DNA of 64,000 nucleotides from Rhodobacteraceae bacterium D3-12 (GCA_025916135.1 CP104793.1:2914001-2978000), one strand, 5' to 3'; positions 1 to 8,262 are shown, counted from the first letter of the stretch. Notes: generated from the sequence alone by a model not told the origin. A program made the numbers and translations.

Positions 1-448
1 GGTTGGTTTTGGTTTCGAGCCACGGCATGATGCTGGCGTGCTGGGCATAGAAATGCGTGAGGTCGGGGATCAGGTCCTTGACCACCGGCATATGCGGCAG
101 CGGATAGATTTTGACCGTCTCGCCTTTGATCTCGTCCATGCCATAGATACAGGCCAGAGTGTTCAGCCCGTCGATGTTCATCGCGCAGGAACCACAGATC
201 CCTTCGCGGCAGGAGCGGCGGAAGGTCAGCGTCGGGTCGACCTTGTCCTTGATATAGATGAGCCCGTCCAGAACCATCGGCCCGCAATCGTCGAGATCAA
301 CGAAGTAGGTGTCAACGCGTGGGTTCTGGCCGTCATCCGGGCTCCAGCGATAGATCTGGAACTTGCGCAGGTTGGTCGCGCCGGAGGGCTTGGGCCATGT
401 CTTGCCCGTCACCATGCGGGAGTTCTTTGGAAGGGTCAGTTGAACCAT
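1..448 (-). CDS. sdhB: Succinate dehydrogenase iron-sulfur subunit SdhB (3' end outside window)
   Basis: Iron-sulfur subunit of succinate:quinone oxidoreductase (TCA cycle, respiratory complex II). It passes electrons from the SdhA flavin to the membrane anchor. The first 149 codons are present and the C-terminal half, with the [3Fe-4S] and [4Fe-4S] ligands, lies beyond the left edge. The N-terminal [2Fe-2S] ferredoxin domain shows the ligands C80, C85, C88 and C100 within [12 protein letters not shown]...LAC. The start is the ATG at 448 ([10 protein letters not shown]). It is the last visible gene of the sdhC-sdhD-sdhA-lipoprotein-sdhB operon, 16 bp after the small lipoprotein gene. Confidence 0.97.
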   Translation of the reverse strand, partial: MVQLTLPKNSRMVTGKTWPKPSGATNLRKFQIYRWSPDDGQNPRVDTYFVDLDDCGPMVLDGLIYIKDKVDPTLTFRRSCREGICGSCAMNIDGLNTLACIYGMDEIKGETVKIYPLPHMPVVKDLIPDLTHFYAQHASIMPWLETKTN

Positions 449-464
449 GGGGTCGGTCCTCTGC

Positions 465-785
465 TTAATTGAGGGCCAGCGAGATGCTGGCCTTTGTGAT
501 ACATTGCAACGCTTCGGGGCGTTTGGCGATAGCGAGCGTCAGTTCGGTCACATCGGCGTGGGCGCCGGTGGCCGCGCTGCCTGCGATTTGCAGGATTTCC
601 TGAGCGCTGGCGGCGTCGATGATACAGTCGGTGACCGGTGCTGCGTTCACGCCGGGGAATTTTTCGGCCACGACACCGTTCACGGCGGTTTTGGCGCGGC
701 CACGCGCCATGTCATCGGCGGCCTGTTGGGCCACGTCGCATGCCGTGAGCGCCATAAGCGCGAGTGTTGCCAGAGCCAGACGCAT
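465..785 (-). CDS. Small putative lipoprotein between sdhA and sdhB
   Basis: A 106-residue protein of unknown function. The N-terminus [16 protein letters not shown] is a type-II signal peptide with lipobox LTAC (C16), so a periplasmic-facing lipoprotein is expected. The remainder is mainly helical and alanine-rich with two later cysteines (in VTDCIIDA and LQCITK) that could form a disulfide. Its ATG overlaps the sdhA stop (TGATG), which suggests translational coupling, and sdhB follows 16 bp later. The position suggests a role linked to the Sdh complex or only co-transcription; nothing in the sequence decides this. Confidence 0.75.
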   Translation of the reverse strand: MRLALATLALMALTACDVAQQAADDMARGRAKTAVNGVVAEKFPGVNAAPVTDCIIDAASAQEILQIAGSAATGAHADVTELTLAIAKRPEALQCITKASISLALN

Positions 786-2589
786 CAGAATGTCCGCGCT
801 TTGGGTGCGATTTTCTTCAGCGAAATACCGCCCTCTTTCTCGGTCGTGAGCGGGTCTTTAACCACGTCACGCTGGCTGAGGCTGACCTTGTTGCCGCTCA
901 CCCGTGCGATGGTGTGGACGCGCCAGTTTTCATCGTCACGCTTGGGGTAATCCTCGTGCGCGTGGGCGCCACGAGATTCCTTGCGTGCCTCGGCACCGAC
1001 GATGGTGGCCAGCGCGTTGGGCATGAGGTTGGTCAGCTCAAGCGTTTCCATCAGATCGGAGTTCCAGACCAGCGAGGTGTCTGTGACTTGCAGGTCATCC
1101 AGCTTGGCCGCGACGACGCCCATCTTCTCGACCCCTTCTTTGAGGGATTTGTCGGTGCGGAACACGGCCGCGTCGGCCTGCATGGTTTTTTGCATCTCAA
1201 GGCGCAGTTCCGCCGTGGGCGTTGCGCCCTTGGCGTGGCGCAGCCCGTCAAAGCGGTCAAACGCGGCATCAACCGAAGCCTGATTCAGCGCCGGGTTGGC
1301 CGTGCTTGGGTCAACCACATCACCGGCGCGAATGGCGGCGGCGCGGCCAAAGACCACAAGGTCAATCAGCGAGTTGGACCCGAGGCGGTTGGCCCCGTGA
1401 ACGCTGGCGCAGCCCGCCTCGCCCACGGCCATCAGGCCCGGCACAACGGCGTTGGGGTCTTTGGCAGTGGGGTTGAGGACTTCGCCCCAATAGTTGGTCG
1501 GGATACCGCCCATGTTGTAATGCACGGTGGGCAGAACCGGGATCGGCTCTTTCGTGACATCGACACCGGCGAAAATCTTGGCGCTTTCCGAGATGCCGGG
1601 AAGGCGTTCGGCCAACGCCTCGGACGGGAGGTGGGAGAGGTTGAGGTGGATGTGATCCCCGTCCTTGCCCACGCCGCGCCCTTCGCGGATTTCCATGGTC
1701 ATCGAGCGCGACACGTAATCGCGCGGCGCGAGGTCTTTATACTGGGGCGCATAGCGCTCCATAAAGCGTTCGCCTTCGGAGTTGGTGAGATACCCCCCTC
1801 GCCGCGCGCGCCTTCGGTGATGAGACAGCCGGAGCCATAGATGCCGGTCGGGTGGAATTGCACGAACTCCATATCCTGAAGCGCGAGGCCGGCACGGGCG
1901 ACCATGCCGCCGCCATCGCCGGTGCAGGTATGCGCCGAGGTGCAGGAGAAGAACGCCCGGCCATAACCGCCGGTGGCCAGCACGACCATCTTGGCGTTGA
2001 ACACATGCATGGTGCCGTCGTCCAGCTTCCAGCAGACGACGCCTTGGCATTGGCCATCATCGGACATGATGAGGTCAATCGCGAAGTATTCGATATAGAA
2101 CTCCGCGTTGTTTTTCAGGCTTTGACCGTAAAGCGTGTGCAGGATGGCGTGGCCGGTCCGGTCGGCGGCGGCGCAGGTGCGCTGCACCGCAGGGCCTTCG
2201 CCGAATTCGGTGGTGTGGCCGCCAAACGGGCGCTGATAGATCTTGCCCTCTTCGGTGCGCGAGAACGGCACGCCGTAGTGGTCGAGTTCATAGACCGCTT
2301 TGGGCGCTTCGCGGGCGAGGTATTCCATCGCATCCGTATCGCCGAGCCAGTCCGAGCCTTTGACCGTGTCATACATGTGCCACTGCCAGTGGTCCGGGCC
2401 CATGTTGGAGAGCGAGGCGGCGATGCCGCCCTGTGCCGCAACGGTGTGCGAGCGGGTCGGGAACACTTTGGTCACGCAGGCGGTGCGCAGCCCCTGTTCG
2501 GCCATACCCAAAGTCGCGCGCAAGCCAGCACCGCCAGCCCCGACAACAACCACGTCATAGTCATGTGTTTCGTATTCGTATTCGGCCAT
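785..2589 (-). CDS. sdhA: Succinate dehydrogenase flavoprotein subunit SdhA, interrupted by an apparent 1-base frameshift
   Basis: Catalytic FAD subunit that oxidises succinate to fumarate. The N-terminal part (ATG at 2589) has the dinucleotide-binding motif [15 protein letters not shown], the covalent-FAD histidine H48 in [11 protein letters not shown] and the active-site stretch [21 protein letters not shown]. The reading frame then breaks: the C6 run at 1793-1798 (G6 on the coding strand) must be seven bases to continue into [16 protein letters not shown] in the next frame. With one base restored the gene encodes 601 residues, the usual length. Because SdhA is needed for aerobic growth and the rest is intact, a sequencing error is the likelier cause. 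The stop overlaps the lipoprotein start. Confidence 0.95.
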
Positions 2590-2601
2590 ATCGAAAAATC
2601 C

Positions 2602-2973
2602 TCAGAGCGCCATCTTGGCAAGGGCGAAAAGCCCGGTGGCTGTGATGGTATAGGAAAGCCCGATCACCAGCATGATCAGCCCCTTGCGAAGCGATCCGTG
2701 CCAATAATCCTCGATCATCATCCGGGCACCGTTTTTGAAGTGCATCATGCTGACCAACAGCGTGAGCCCAGCAAGGATTGCCGGGAAGGGGCGGGCAAAG
2801 GTGGCCTGCACCGTTGCCTGATCCTGTCCGATGGCGCGGCCCAGAATGATGACCAGCGTCGGGATGAGAAAGGCCAGCGCAACGGCAGAGACCTGCATAT
2901 GCCAGTGATGCTCGGTCCCGGTGTGCGAGGCGCCTTTGCCTTCGGCGCGTTTGCGGGCGGTAAGGTAACGCAT
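2602..2973 (-). CDS. sdhD: Succinate dehydrogenase membrane anchor subunit SdhD
   Basis: A 123-residue hydrophobic anchor of complex II, binding quinone and, with SdhC, heme b. Three transmembrane helices can be read (around VSAVALAFLIPTLVIILG, FPAILAGLTLLVSMMHF and GLIMLVIGLSYTITATGLFAL). The first helix is preceded by GTEHHWHMQ. The MMHFKNGARMMIEDYW stretch is typical of alphaproteobacterial SdhD. It lies 11 bp after sdhC and 12 bp before sdhA, in the usual C-D-A-B order. Confidence 0.93.
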   Translation of the reverse strand: MRYLTARKRAEGKGASHTGTEHHWHMQVSAVALAFLIPTLVIILGRAIGQDQATVQATFARPFPAILAGLTLLVSMMHFKNGARMMIEDYWHGSLRKGLIMLVIGLSYTITATGLFALAKMAL

Positions 2974-2984
2974 GTGTTCTCTCC

Positions 2985-3368
2985 TTACACGATCAGAAGG
3001 GTGAGGATGGTCAGCACGACCGACCCGATGATGCAGGCCCAGCCGAGTTTTTCGGCGGTGCCGATTTCAAGCCCGTGACCGGCATCGTAATAAAGGTGCC
3101 GCAGCCCGGCGAGGTAGTGATACCACAGGCCAAGCACGCTGAGCGTGAGGACAAGATCGCCGAACCACGAGGTCAGCACCCCGTTGGCAAGGGCAAAAGA
3201 GCTTTCCGAGGTCGCCGCCGCCAGAAGCCACCAGACAACCAGCATAAACGACACCACAAGGGCGTTGCCGGTGATCCGGGTCAGGATCGAGCTCAGCATG
3301 GTGATCTGGAAGCGGTAAATCTGAAGGTGCGGGCTGAGCGGACGCTCTACTGGTTTTTCAGTGGCCAT
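2985..3368 (-). CDS. sdhC: Succinate dehydrogenase cytochrome b556 subunit SdhC
   Basis: A 127-residue membrane subunit that helps bind heme b and ubiquinone. It begins MATEKPVERPLSPHLQIYRF, containing the family signature RPLSPHLQIY, and has three transmembrane helices. The motif LRHLYYDAGHGLEI carries the conserved histidines. I chose the ATG at 3368 because AGGGGGA lies just upstream; the frame stays open to 3467 but the extra N-terminus is not SdhC-like. It is the first gene of the sdh operon, and the 443-bp region upstream holds repeated palindromes that may be operators. Confidence 0.95.
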   Translation of the reverse strand: MATEKPVERPLSPHLQIYRFQITMLSSILTRITGNALVVSFMLVVWWLLAAATSESSFALANGVLTSWFGDLVLTLSVLGLWYHYLAGLRHLYYDAGHGLEIGTAEKLGWACIIGSVVLTILTLLIV

Positions 3369-3427
3369 GGGAGTTCCCCCTGAATATCGTTGGCAGGCGC
3401 CCTTATAGGCGCAATCGCTGAAGCCTT

Positions 3428-3441
3428 TGATAACGGTTTCA
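3428..3441. promoter_or_regulatory. Candidate LacI-family (CceR/AkgR-like) operator upstream of sdhC
   Basis: TGATAACGGTTTCA fits the pattern TGNTANCGNTNNCA that I recall for the Rhodobacter carbon-metabolism regulator CceR. The inner ten bases TAACGGTTTC recur upstream of mdh at 8234-8243. The site lies 60 bp upstream of the sdhC start. The assignment to CceR is inference from memory of the motif. Confidence 0.4.
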
Positions 3442-3511
3442 AGCGCGGTGTCACGCATTCTTCGCACATGGATCGGGATTTTTCCGCGTATCGCGGCGTT
3501 ATGTCCCCGGT

Positions 3512-3542
3512 TGTGATCACTGATATCGGTAGCGTGATCACA
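3512..3542. promoter_or_regulatory. Tandem GTGATCAC palindromes upstream of sdhC
   Basis: Two perfect 8-bp palindromes GTGATCAC start at 3513 and 3534, 21 bp apart, which is two helical turns. Each is flanked to give TGTGATCACT and CGTGATCACA. The same arrangement with the same spacing precedes sucC. A third copy, TGTGATCACA, lies at 3674-3683. The binding protein is unknown; the half-sites recall CRP/FNR (TGTGA/TCACA) but without the usual 6-bp spacer. Confidence 0.6.
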
Positions 3543-3673
3543 AAATCAGCCCCCTACCCCGCCAGATTGGTCTGTGGGTGGGTTTGGTGTTGCCGGTTTA
3601 TGGGGCGCATCGAGTCGGGTCACGGGGTGGTTGCCGTTGAAATCCCTTGGAATTGAGTAAAACCGTTGGTTTA

Positions 3674-3683
3674 TGTGATCACA
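3674..3683. promoter_or_regulatory. Third TGTGATCACA palindrome upstream of sdhC
   Basis: A perfect 10-bp palindrome, identical to the two copies before sucC. It lies about 305 bp from the sdhC start and about 130 bp beyond the 3' end of the hydratase gene, so an upstream auxiliary operator for sdhC is possible. Confidence 0.45.
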
Positions 3684-3811
3684 AGTTGAAACATCGCCCC
3701 GCCATCCCTTTTGCAACGCTGCTTTTGTCGCCCGCCCCGTTTGCAATAACGGGCCGAGCGGGCGCCAAGGTTTCGGCTGATGGTTTCAACTGGCAAATAC
3801 AACGCGCGAAA

Positions 3812-4855
3812 CTAGAGCGGCATCAACGCCCAGTAGTCCAGATCAAGCAGCACGCCGGGCAGGTATTTGCCATCCTCGCCCTTCAACGCGCCGACCGAGC
3901 CATCCGAGGTTGCCACCAGCCGGAGCCGGATCGCACCGACGCCGGGGGCGGAAGTTTCGGCTTTGTCGAGCACTTCGGACCATGCCTTGACCGTGAGGCC
4001 AGAGAAACAGGGGTTTGCATGGGCGCCGCCGTTCAGGCCCACGATCATCTGTGCATTGGCGAGACCATTGAAGGACAGCGCCCGCGCCATCGAGATCACG
4101 TGGCCGCCATAGATCAGCCGCTGCCCGTCTGGGCGGAAGGTGGCGTCGAAATGCACCTTGGCCGTGTTTTGCCACAGGCGGGTGGCGATCATATGCTCGG
4201 CCTCTTCGATGGTGACGCCGTCGACGTGGTCGATCACCTCGCCGATGTCATAGTCGCCAAAGCGATGCGGCTCGCCCGAGAGGGTCGTGTTGTAGGCGGT
4301 AAAATCAAGCCCTGCAGGGATCGCAAGATCCTCTGCTGAGAGGGTCTTTTTCAGCTCGGGGATCACCGTTTCGGGCGCGGGTGCATCAAGGTCGGATTTG
4401 CGCACCATGACCCAGCGCACATAGTCCATCACCACTTCGTCGCGCTGGTTCAGCCCACGGGTGCGGACATAGACAACGCCGGATTTGCCGTTGGAATTCT
4501 GCTTCAGCCCAATGACTTCGGAAGTCGAGCGCAGGGTGTCGCCGGAATACACGGGCTTGAGCCAGCGGCCTTCGGCATAGCCGAGATTGGCCACAGCGTT
4601 GAGAGAAATGTCGGGCACGGTTTTGCCGAACACCACATGGAACGCGGCGAGATCGTCAATCGGGCTGCATGGCAGACCGCTGGCGCGGGCGAATTCATCG
4701 GATGAATACAGCGCGTGGCGCGCCGGGTAGAGCGCATGATAGAGCGCACGCTCGCCCCCCGAAACGGTGCGCGGAACGGCGTGTTCAATCACATCGCCAA
4801 GGGTGTAATCCTCAAAAAACCGGCCAGGATTGGTTTTGGCATTGGTTTTCGCCAT
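3812..4855 (-). CDS. mch: Mesaconyl-CoA hydratase (beta-methylmalyl-CoA dehydratase), MaoC-like
   Basis: A 347-residue tandem hot-dog (MaoC-like) enzyme that interconverts mesaconyl-CoA and beta-methylmalyl-CoA in the ethylmalonyl-CoA pathway for acetyl-CoA assimilation. The N-terminal half begins NPGRFFEDYTLGDVIEHAVPR, and the second module contains FGDYDIGEVIDHVDGVTIEEAEH. Both fit the family, as does the length. It is followed by the nnrU-like gene (29 bp after its start) and then the mcl2-like gene upstream in the same orientation, with sdhC downstream. I infer from the neighbourhood that it works with the malyl-CoA enzyme. Confidence in the family is high and in the exact substrate good. 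Confidence 0.9.
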   Translation of the reverse strand: MAKTNAKTNPGRFFEDYTLGDVIEHAVPRTVSGGERALYHALYPARHALYSSDEFARASGLPCSPIDDLAAFHVVFGKTVPDISLNAVANLGYAEGRWLKPVYSGDTLRSTSEVIGLKQNSNGKSGVVYVRTRGLNQRDEVVMDYVRWVMVRKSDLDAPAPETVIPELKKTLSAEDLAIPAGLDFTAYNTTLSGEPHRFGDYDIGEVIDHVDGVTIEEAEHMIATRLWQNTAKVHFDATFRPDGQRLIYGGHVISMARALSFNGLANAQMIVGLNGGAHANPCFSGLTVKAWSEVLDKAETSAPGVGAIRLRLVATSDGSVGALKGEDGKYLPGVLLDLDYWALMPL

Positions 4856-4884
4856 GGGGTAAGTCTCCAGCAGTGTCAGTTGGG

Positions 4885-5430
4885 TCAGCCGAACGGGTTA
4901 TAGCCGAGCCAGGAATGGATGAGAGCGATCACGCCAAACACGGCGACGGCGCCGACCGCTGCGCCGATTTCCTTGCCCATCGGTGCGGGCGGGGGCGGCG
5001 CGGGGCGCGGGTTGGCGCGGTTGAGCAAGATCACCTCGACCACCGCCCAAGCCAGAAGGCCACCGAACAGAACGAAGGATTCCACATCGCCATTCACCAG
5101 CAAATGCGCCACGGCCCAGAGTTTGAACGCGGTGAGTTGCGGGTTGCGCAGCCAACCCTTGGCGCGGGTTTTCATGCCGTCGGCGGCAAAGATATAGACC
5201 ACGATCAGCATCAACAGGTTGTTGATCCCGGTCATCATCGGCGTGCGCCCCCAAAAGAACGCGCCATCGGCCATGCGGTAGCCGATGATCATCAAAACGA
5301 TCGAGGCGACAATGGCCAGCGCCACCGGGCCTTTGCCTTTTTCGCCCATCGGTTCGCGGACACCGGGGGCAAGACGTTTGAAAAGATGCGCAGCACTCCA
5401 GAGGAGAACGCCGAGGATGAGAAGGATCAT
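4885..5430 (-). CDS. NnrU family integral membrane protein
   Basis: A 181-residue membrane protein with about five hydrophobic helices. The opening MILLILGVLLWSAAHLFKRL, the loop with YRMADGAFFWGRTPMMTGINN and the HLLVNGDVESFVLFGGLLAWA stretch match the NnrU family, first named from nitric-oxide-response loci but also related to a carotenoid/isoprenoid-modifying fold. The specific reaction is not known. It sits between the mcl2-like and mch genes; this placement next to ethylmalonyl-CoA pathway genes suggests operon membership rather than a role in nitrogen oxides. Confidence 0.8.
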   Translation of the reverse strand: MILLILGVLLWSAAHLFKRLAPGVREPMGEKGKGPVALAIVASIVLMIIGYRMADGAFFWGRTPMMTGINNLLMLIVVYIFAADGMKTRAKGWLRNPQLTAFKLWAVAHLLVNGDVESFVLFGGLLAWAVVEVILLNRANPRPAPPPPAPMGKEIGAAVGAVAVFGVIALIHSWLGYNPFG

Positions 5431-5479
5431 TGGGGGCTACCTTGTGATCTAGGGGCGAATGGTGGGGTGAAACCCCACC

Positions 5480-6319
5480 CTACATCGCGGCGATTGCGCT
5501 TGCCATGGCGAGGATTTTCTTGGCGGTTTCGACATGCAGGTTTTCGACGATCTTGCCATCGACCACGGCGACCCCCTGCCCTGTGCGCTCGACCTCGTCA
5601 AAGGCGTCGATCTGGCGGCGGGCGAGGTCGATTTCGGCCTCGGACGGGGAAAAGGCGGCGTTGGTTACCTCGACCTGGGCCGGGTGGATCAGGGTTTTGC
5701 CGTCAAAGCCCAGGTCGCGGCCCTGATCACATTCGAGCGCCAGCCCCTCGTCGTCCTTGAACTGGTTATAGACGCCATCGACCGCAACCACCCCATGGGC
5801 GCGCGCCGCCAGCAGCATCATCTGCAGCGAGGTCATCATCGGCAGCCGGTCGGCACGTGCGCGGCAGTTGAGTTCCTTGGCAAGGTCATTGGTGCCGGCG
5901 ACAAAGCCCTGCACCTGCGGATGGGCGGCGATTTCCATCGCGTTCCAGATACCTTGGCAGGTTTCCATCATCGCCCAGATCGGCATATCGCCGACCAGCG
6001 CCGCGAGCGCGTCGATATCGGCGGCGCTATTGACCTTGGGCAAAAGCACGGCGTCGGCCTCCATCGCTGCCACGGCCTTGGCATCCTCGGCGCCCCATTC
6101 GGTATCGAGCGCGTTGATACGCACGATGCGGGCACGGTCGCCATAGCCGCCCTGTTTCAGGGCCGCGGCCAGCGTAGCGCGGGCGTCGACCTTGGCATCC
6201 GGGGTGACGGCGTCTTCGAGATCAAAGATGATCGCGTCCACGGCCAACCCACGGGCCTTGTCCAAGGCGCGCTCTTTTGAGCCGGGAATATAAAGAACGG
6301 AACGATAAGGGCGGGTCAT
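5480..6319 (-). CDS. CitE-family malyl-CoA enzyme, Mcl2-like ((3S)-malyl-CoA thioesterase)
   Basis: A 279-residue TIM-barrel enzyme of the HpcH/CitE family. Visible features are YRSVLYIPGSKERALDKA, the metal-binding aspartate region FDLEDAVTPDAK, the CoA-site arginine and glutamate stretch (MMETCQGIWNAMEI) and FDGKTLIHPAQ. The N-terminus resembles Rhodobacter Mcl2, the (3S)-malyl-CoA thioesterase, more than the longer Mcl1 malyl-CoA lyase (which begins with a different extension). It would act with the adjacent mesaconyl-CoA hydratase in the ethylmalonyl-CoA pathway. I chose the ATG at 6319 because GGAGAGACT precedes it; the open frame to 6382 is not family-like. Lyase versus thioesterase activity is not certain. 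Confidence 0.82.
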   Translation of the reverse strand: MTRPYRSVLYIPGSKERALDKARGLAVDAIIFDLEDAVTPDAKVDARATLAAALKQGGYGDRARIVRINALDTEWGAEDAKAVAAMEADAVLLPKVNSAADIDALAALVGDMPIWAMMETCQGIWNAMEIAAHPQVQGFVAGTNDLAKELNCRARADRLPMMTSLQMMLLAARAHGVVAVDGVYNQFKDDEGLALECDQGRDLGFDGKTLIHPAQVEVTNAAFSPSEAEIDLARRQIDAFDEVERTGQGVAVVDGKIVENLHVETAKKILAMASAIAAM

Positions 6320-6676
6320 GGCGAGTCTCTCCGGTGGTCTGCACGTGGTGTGCGGGGTAATATTCTTGCGCGGATGAAGCATTTTTTGCCGGTTTTGTTC
6401 AAGTCAAAAGCCGCTGCACCGCAGAATCTTTGCTTAATTCAGCGTATCGGACGCAGCGTTAACCTCGCTTTCATAGGGATTAGAGCAGGATTTGGTTGCG
6501 TCAAGGCCCAAGCATACCCCGACAAAGGGTCAAGGCATGGCGGGCAAAGCCCCGCCGGATCAGCCAGCAAGACGGAAGACATACAGCAGATCTTTGACGC
6601 GTAAAACTTCACGCCCGCCACAGGCCGGAAACCCGGCCCAGCGATGGCCGGGCCAGCACGACGAAAGGTTGATGCG
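6320..6676. other. Gene-free divergent intergenic region
   Basis: A 357-bp region between the minus-strand mcl2-like gene and the plus-strand secreted-protein gene. It should hold both promoters. On the minus strand, TTGACT (6402-6407) could be a -35 element for the mcl2-like gene, but no convincing -10 follows. A short stem GGCGGG/CCCGCC lies at 6539-6556. I see no gene or larger repeat. Confidence 0.5.
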
Positions 6677-7000
6677 ATGAGATGCGTTACTGCGAAAGCC
6701 GCCCTGATGACCGGCGCAATGATGATCGTGGCCAGCGCCCTGCCCGCCAACGCCCAAAGCGCGCGCAACTGTGCGCCGCGCGACATGGTGGTCCGGCGGT
6801 TGGCCGAGAAATACAAGGAAACCCGCCAGTCGATGGGGCTTGGAGCGAATAACGCCGTGGTCGAGGTGTTCGCCTCTGCCGAAAGCGGCACATGGACGAT
6901 CACGGTGACGATGCCCAATGGGGTGACGTGTCTGGTGGCCTCGGGGCAGGCGTTTGAGGCCTTGGCCGAAGCGCTGCCGGCAATGGGAAATGATGCTTGA
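6677..7000 (+). CDS. Small secreted protein of unknown function
   Basis: A 107-residue protein with a Sec signal peptide: MRCVTAKAALMTGAMMIVASALPANAQS, cleavage expected after ANA. The mature part has two cysteines (NCAPRDM and VTCLVAS), a short helix (DMVVRRLAEKYKETRQSMG) and a beta-rich stretch (AVVEVFASAESGTWTITVTMPNG). This layout is common in small periplasmic proteins of this bacterial group. I chose the ATG at 6677 because AAAGG lies at 6664-6668 and the signal peptide begins there. No function can be given. The tandem-repeat region follows immediately. Confidence 0.65.
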   Translation: MRCVTAKAALMTGAMMIVASALPANAQSARNCAPRDMVVRRLAEKYKETRQSMGLGANNAVVEVFASAESGTWTITVTMPNGVTCLVASGQAFEALAEALPAMGNDA

Positions 7001-7095
7001 GGGGTGGCTTTGCCGGTTTTAGCGGGCTGGTGAGAGTGTCGGTGGGAGGGAAGGCAGGCCCTGCGCGCAGGTTAGAGTGGGGGACAGGCAGGTTT

Positions 7096-7304
7096 GAGGC
7101 GCACCTTTGGTGCGACACACGCAGGTATAAGTGGGAGCCAGACTGGTTTTGAGGCGCACCTTCGGTGCGACACACGCAGGTATAAGTGGGGGCCAGACTG
7201 GTTTGAGGCGCACCTTCGGTGCGACACACGCAGGTATAAGTGGGGGCCAGACTGGTTTGAGGCGCACCTTCGGTGCGACACACGCAGGTATAAGTGGGGG
7301 CCAG
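7096..7304. repeat. Four-copy 54-55 bp tandem repeat with internal hairpins
   Basis: Units begin at 7096, 7151, 7205 and 7259 (periods 55, 54 and 54 bp) and are almost identical; each starts GAGGCGCACCTTCGGTGCG, an inverted repeat GCACC/GGTGC with a 3-base loop, and contains ACACACGCAGGTATAAGTGG. The last unit runs into CCCCCACACCCCCGGAGTATTT (7304-7326), a phrase I associate with dispersed intergenic repeats in Rhodobacteraceae. The array lies in a 459-bp gene-free gap (7001-7459) between two genes facing each other. All three frames are partly open across the repeat, but no gene is likely. The rest of the gap shows nothing else. Confidence 0.85.
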
Positions 7305-7459
7305 CCCCCACACCCCCGGAGTATTTACAGCAAGATGAAGGGCTGGGCGGGGCGCTTTGAGATTGCGGTCTTGGCGGTGGTTTTTCGGGGGGCTTTCGGG
7401 TGGCACGTTTTGGGTGCTGTCGCGATGGTGGGTTTGGGCAGCGTTCACGAGCGAGGCGG

Positions 7460-8215
7460 TTAGGTGAGGCCGTCCCAGATGAGTTTGCTGCCGGTGATGG
7501 TGAGCAGCACGTAGGTCAGCGCGAAAAAGGCGCGCTCAGGGATTGCGTAATGCGCTTTGACGCCGAGCCAAGTGCCCAAGAGCGCGAAGGGGGCGAGCCA
7601 GAGGTCGATCAGGAGGGTTTCCAAAGTGAAGATGCCGAGCATGCCATAGGGCAAGGCTTTGAACACGTTGGTCGCCCAGAAGACAATCACGGTGGTGGCC
7701 TGAAATTCGGTCTTGGCGGGGCGTTTGGACAGCAGATAGACCGCCGCCGCAGGGCCGCCGGCGTGGGCGACAAAGCTGGTGAAGCCAGCAACCAGCCCGG
7801 CGAGCGCGCCGCCCCAGCGCGGCAGCGGGCGCGAGGCAATTGGCAAGCGCCCGGCGCGGGCCGCGATTTGCCACAGCACGAACAACACGGCGATGGCGCC
7901 GATCAGCAGACGCAAATGGTCGGGATCGGCGGCGCGATAAAACGCTGCGCCAAGCGCCACGCCGGGCAGCGCGCCGGACAGCAATATCCAAGCATCCCCC
8001 GTGTTCCACCGCTTCCAATAGGGTTTGAGCGTGGCGGCGTCGATCAGCATCAAAAGCGGCAGCATGATCCCGATCGCCTGCCCCGGTGCGATCACCAAAG
8101 CCAGAATCGCCGCCGAGGCAAAGGCCGCGCCAGAGCCGAAACCGCCCTTGGAAATGCCAGCAAAAACGACAGCGGGCGCCGCGATGGCCAAAAAGCTTGG
8201 ATCTGGCGCAAACAT
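7460..8215 (-). CDS. TSUP family (TauE/SafE) membrane permease
   Basis: A 251-residue integral membrane protein with about eight hydrophobic segments. The pattern VVFAGISKGGFGSGAAFASAAILAL at the N-terminus and the second copy FTSFVAHAGGPAAAVYLLSKR are the paired signature of the TSUP/DUF81 family, which exports or imports organosulfur compounds, sulfite or short organic anions. The true substrate cannot be told from sequence. It is convergent with the upstream secreted gene and divergent from mdh, with a 161-bp spacer holding candidate operators. Confidence 0.85.
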   Translation of the reverse strand: MFAPDPSFLAIAAPAVVFAGISKGGFGSGAAFASAAILALVIAPGQAIGIMLPLLMLIDAATLKPYWKRWNTGDAWILLSGALPGVALGAAFYRAADPDHLRLLIGAIAVLFVLWQIAARAGRLPIASRPLPRWGGALAGLVAGFTSFVAHAGGPAAAVYLLSKRPAKTEFQATTVIVFWATNVFKALPYGMLGIFTLETLLIDLWLAPFALLGTWLGVKAHYAIPERAFFALTYVLLTITGSKLIWDGLT

Positions 8216-8233
8216 GGGTTTGCCTTTTGTAAG

Positions 8234-8262
8234 TAACGGTTTCGTAAACGGTTTAGCGCTAA
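8234..8262. promoter_or_regulatory. Candidate LacI/CceR-type sites upstream of mdh
   Basis: TAACGGTTTC (8234-8243) is identical to ten bases upstream of sdhC. It is followed by GTAAACGGTTTAG and the perfect palindrome TTAGCGCTAA (8253-8262), whose CG-centred form is typical of LacI-family operators. The sites lie 115-143 bp before the mdh start and also just upstream of the divergent permease. Assignment to CceR is inference. Confidence 0.45.

Larger units (their letters stand above)
3369..3811. promoter_or_regulatory. sdhCDAB upstream region with several palindromic sites
   Basis: A 443-bp gene-free stretch between sdhC (minus, leaving to the left) and the 3' end of the mesaconyl-CoA hydratase gene. 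It must hold the sdh promoter. It contains a LacI-type candidate site at 3428-3441, a pair of GTGATCAC palindromes at 3513-3520 and 3534-3541, and a third, TGTGATCACA, at 3674-3683. No coding sequence was recognised. Confidence 0.7.

Noticed and set aside
6439-6918. Minus-strand frame upstream of the mcl2-like gene
   Set aside because: It runs opposite the secreted-protein gene at 6677, has no family resemblance and no ribosome-binding site that I can see.
7096-7304. CRISPR array
   Set aside because: The 54-bp units are contiguous with no variable spacers, and no cas gene is in the window.
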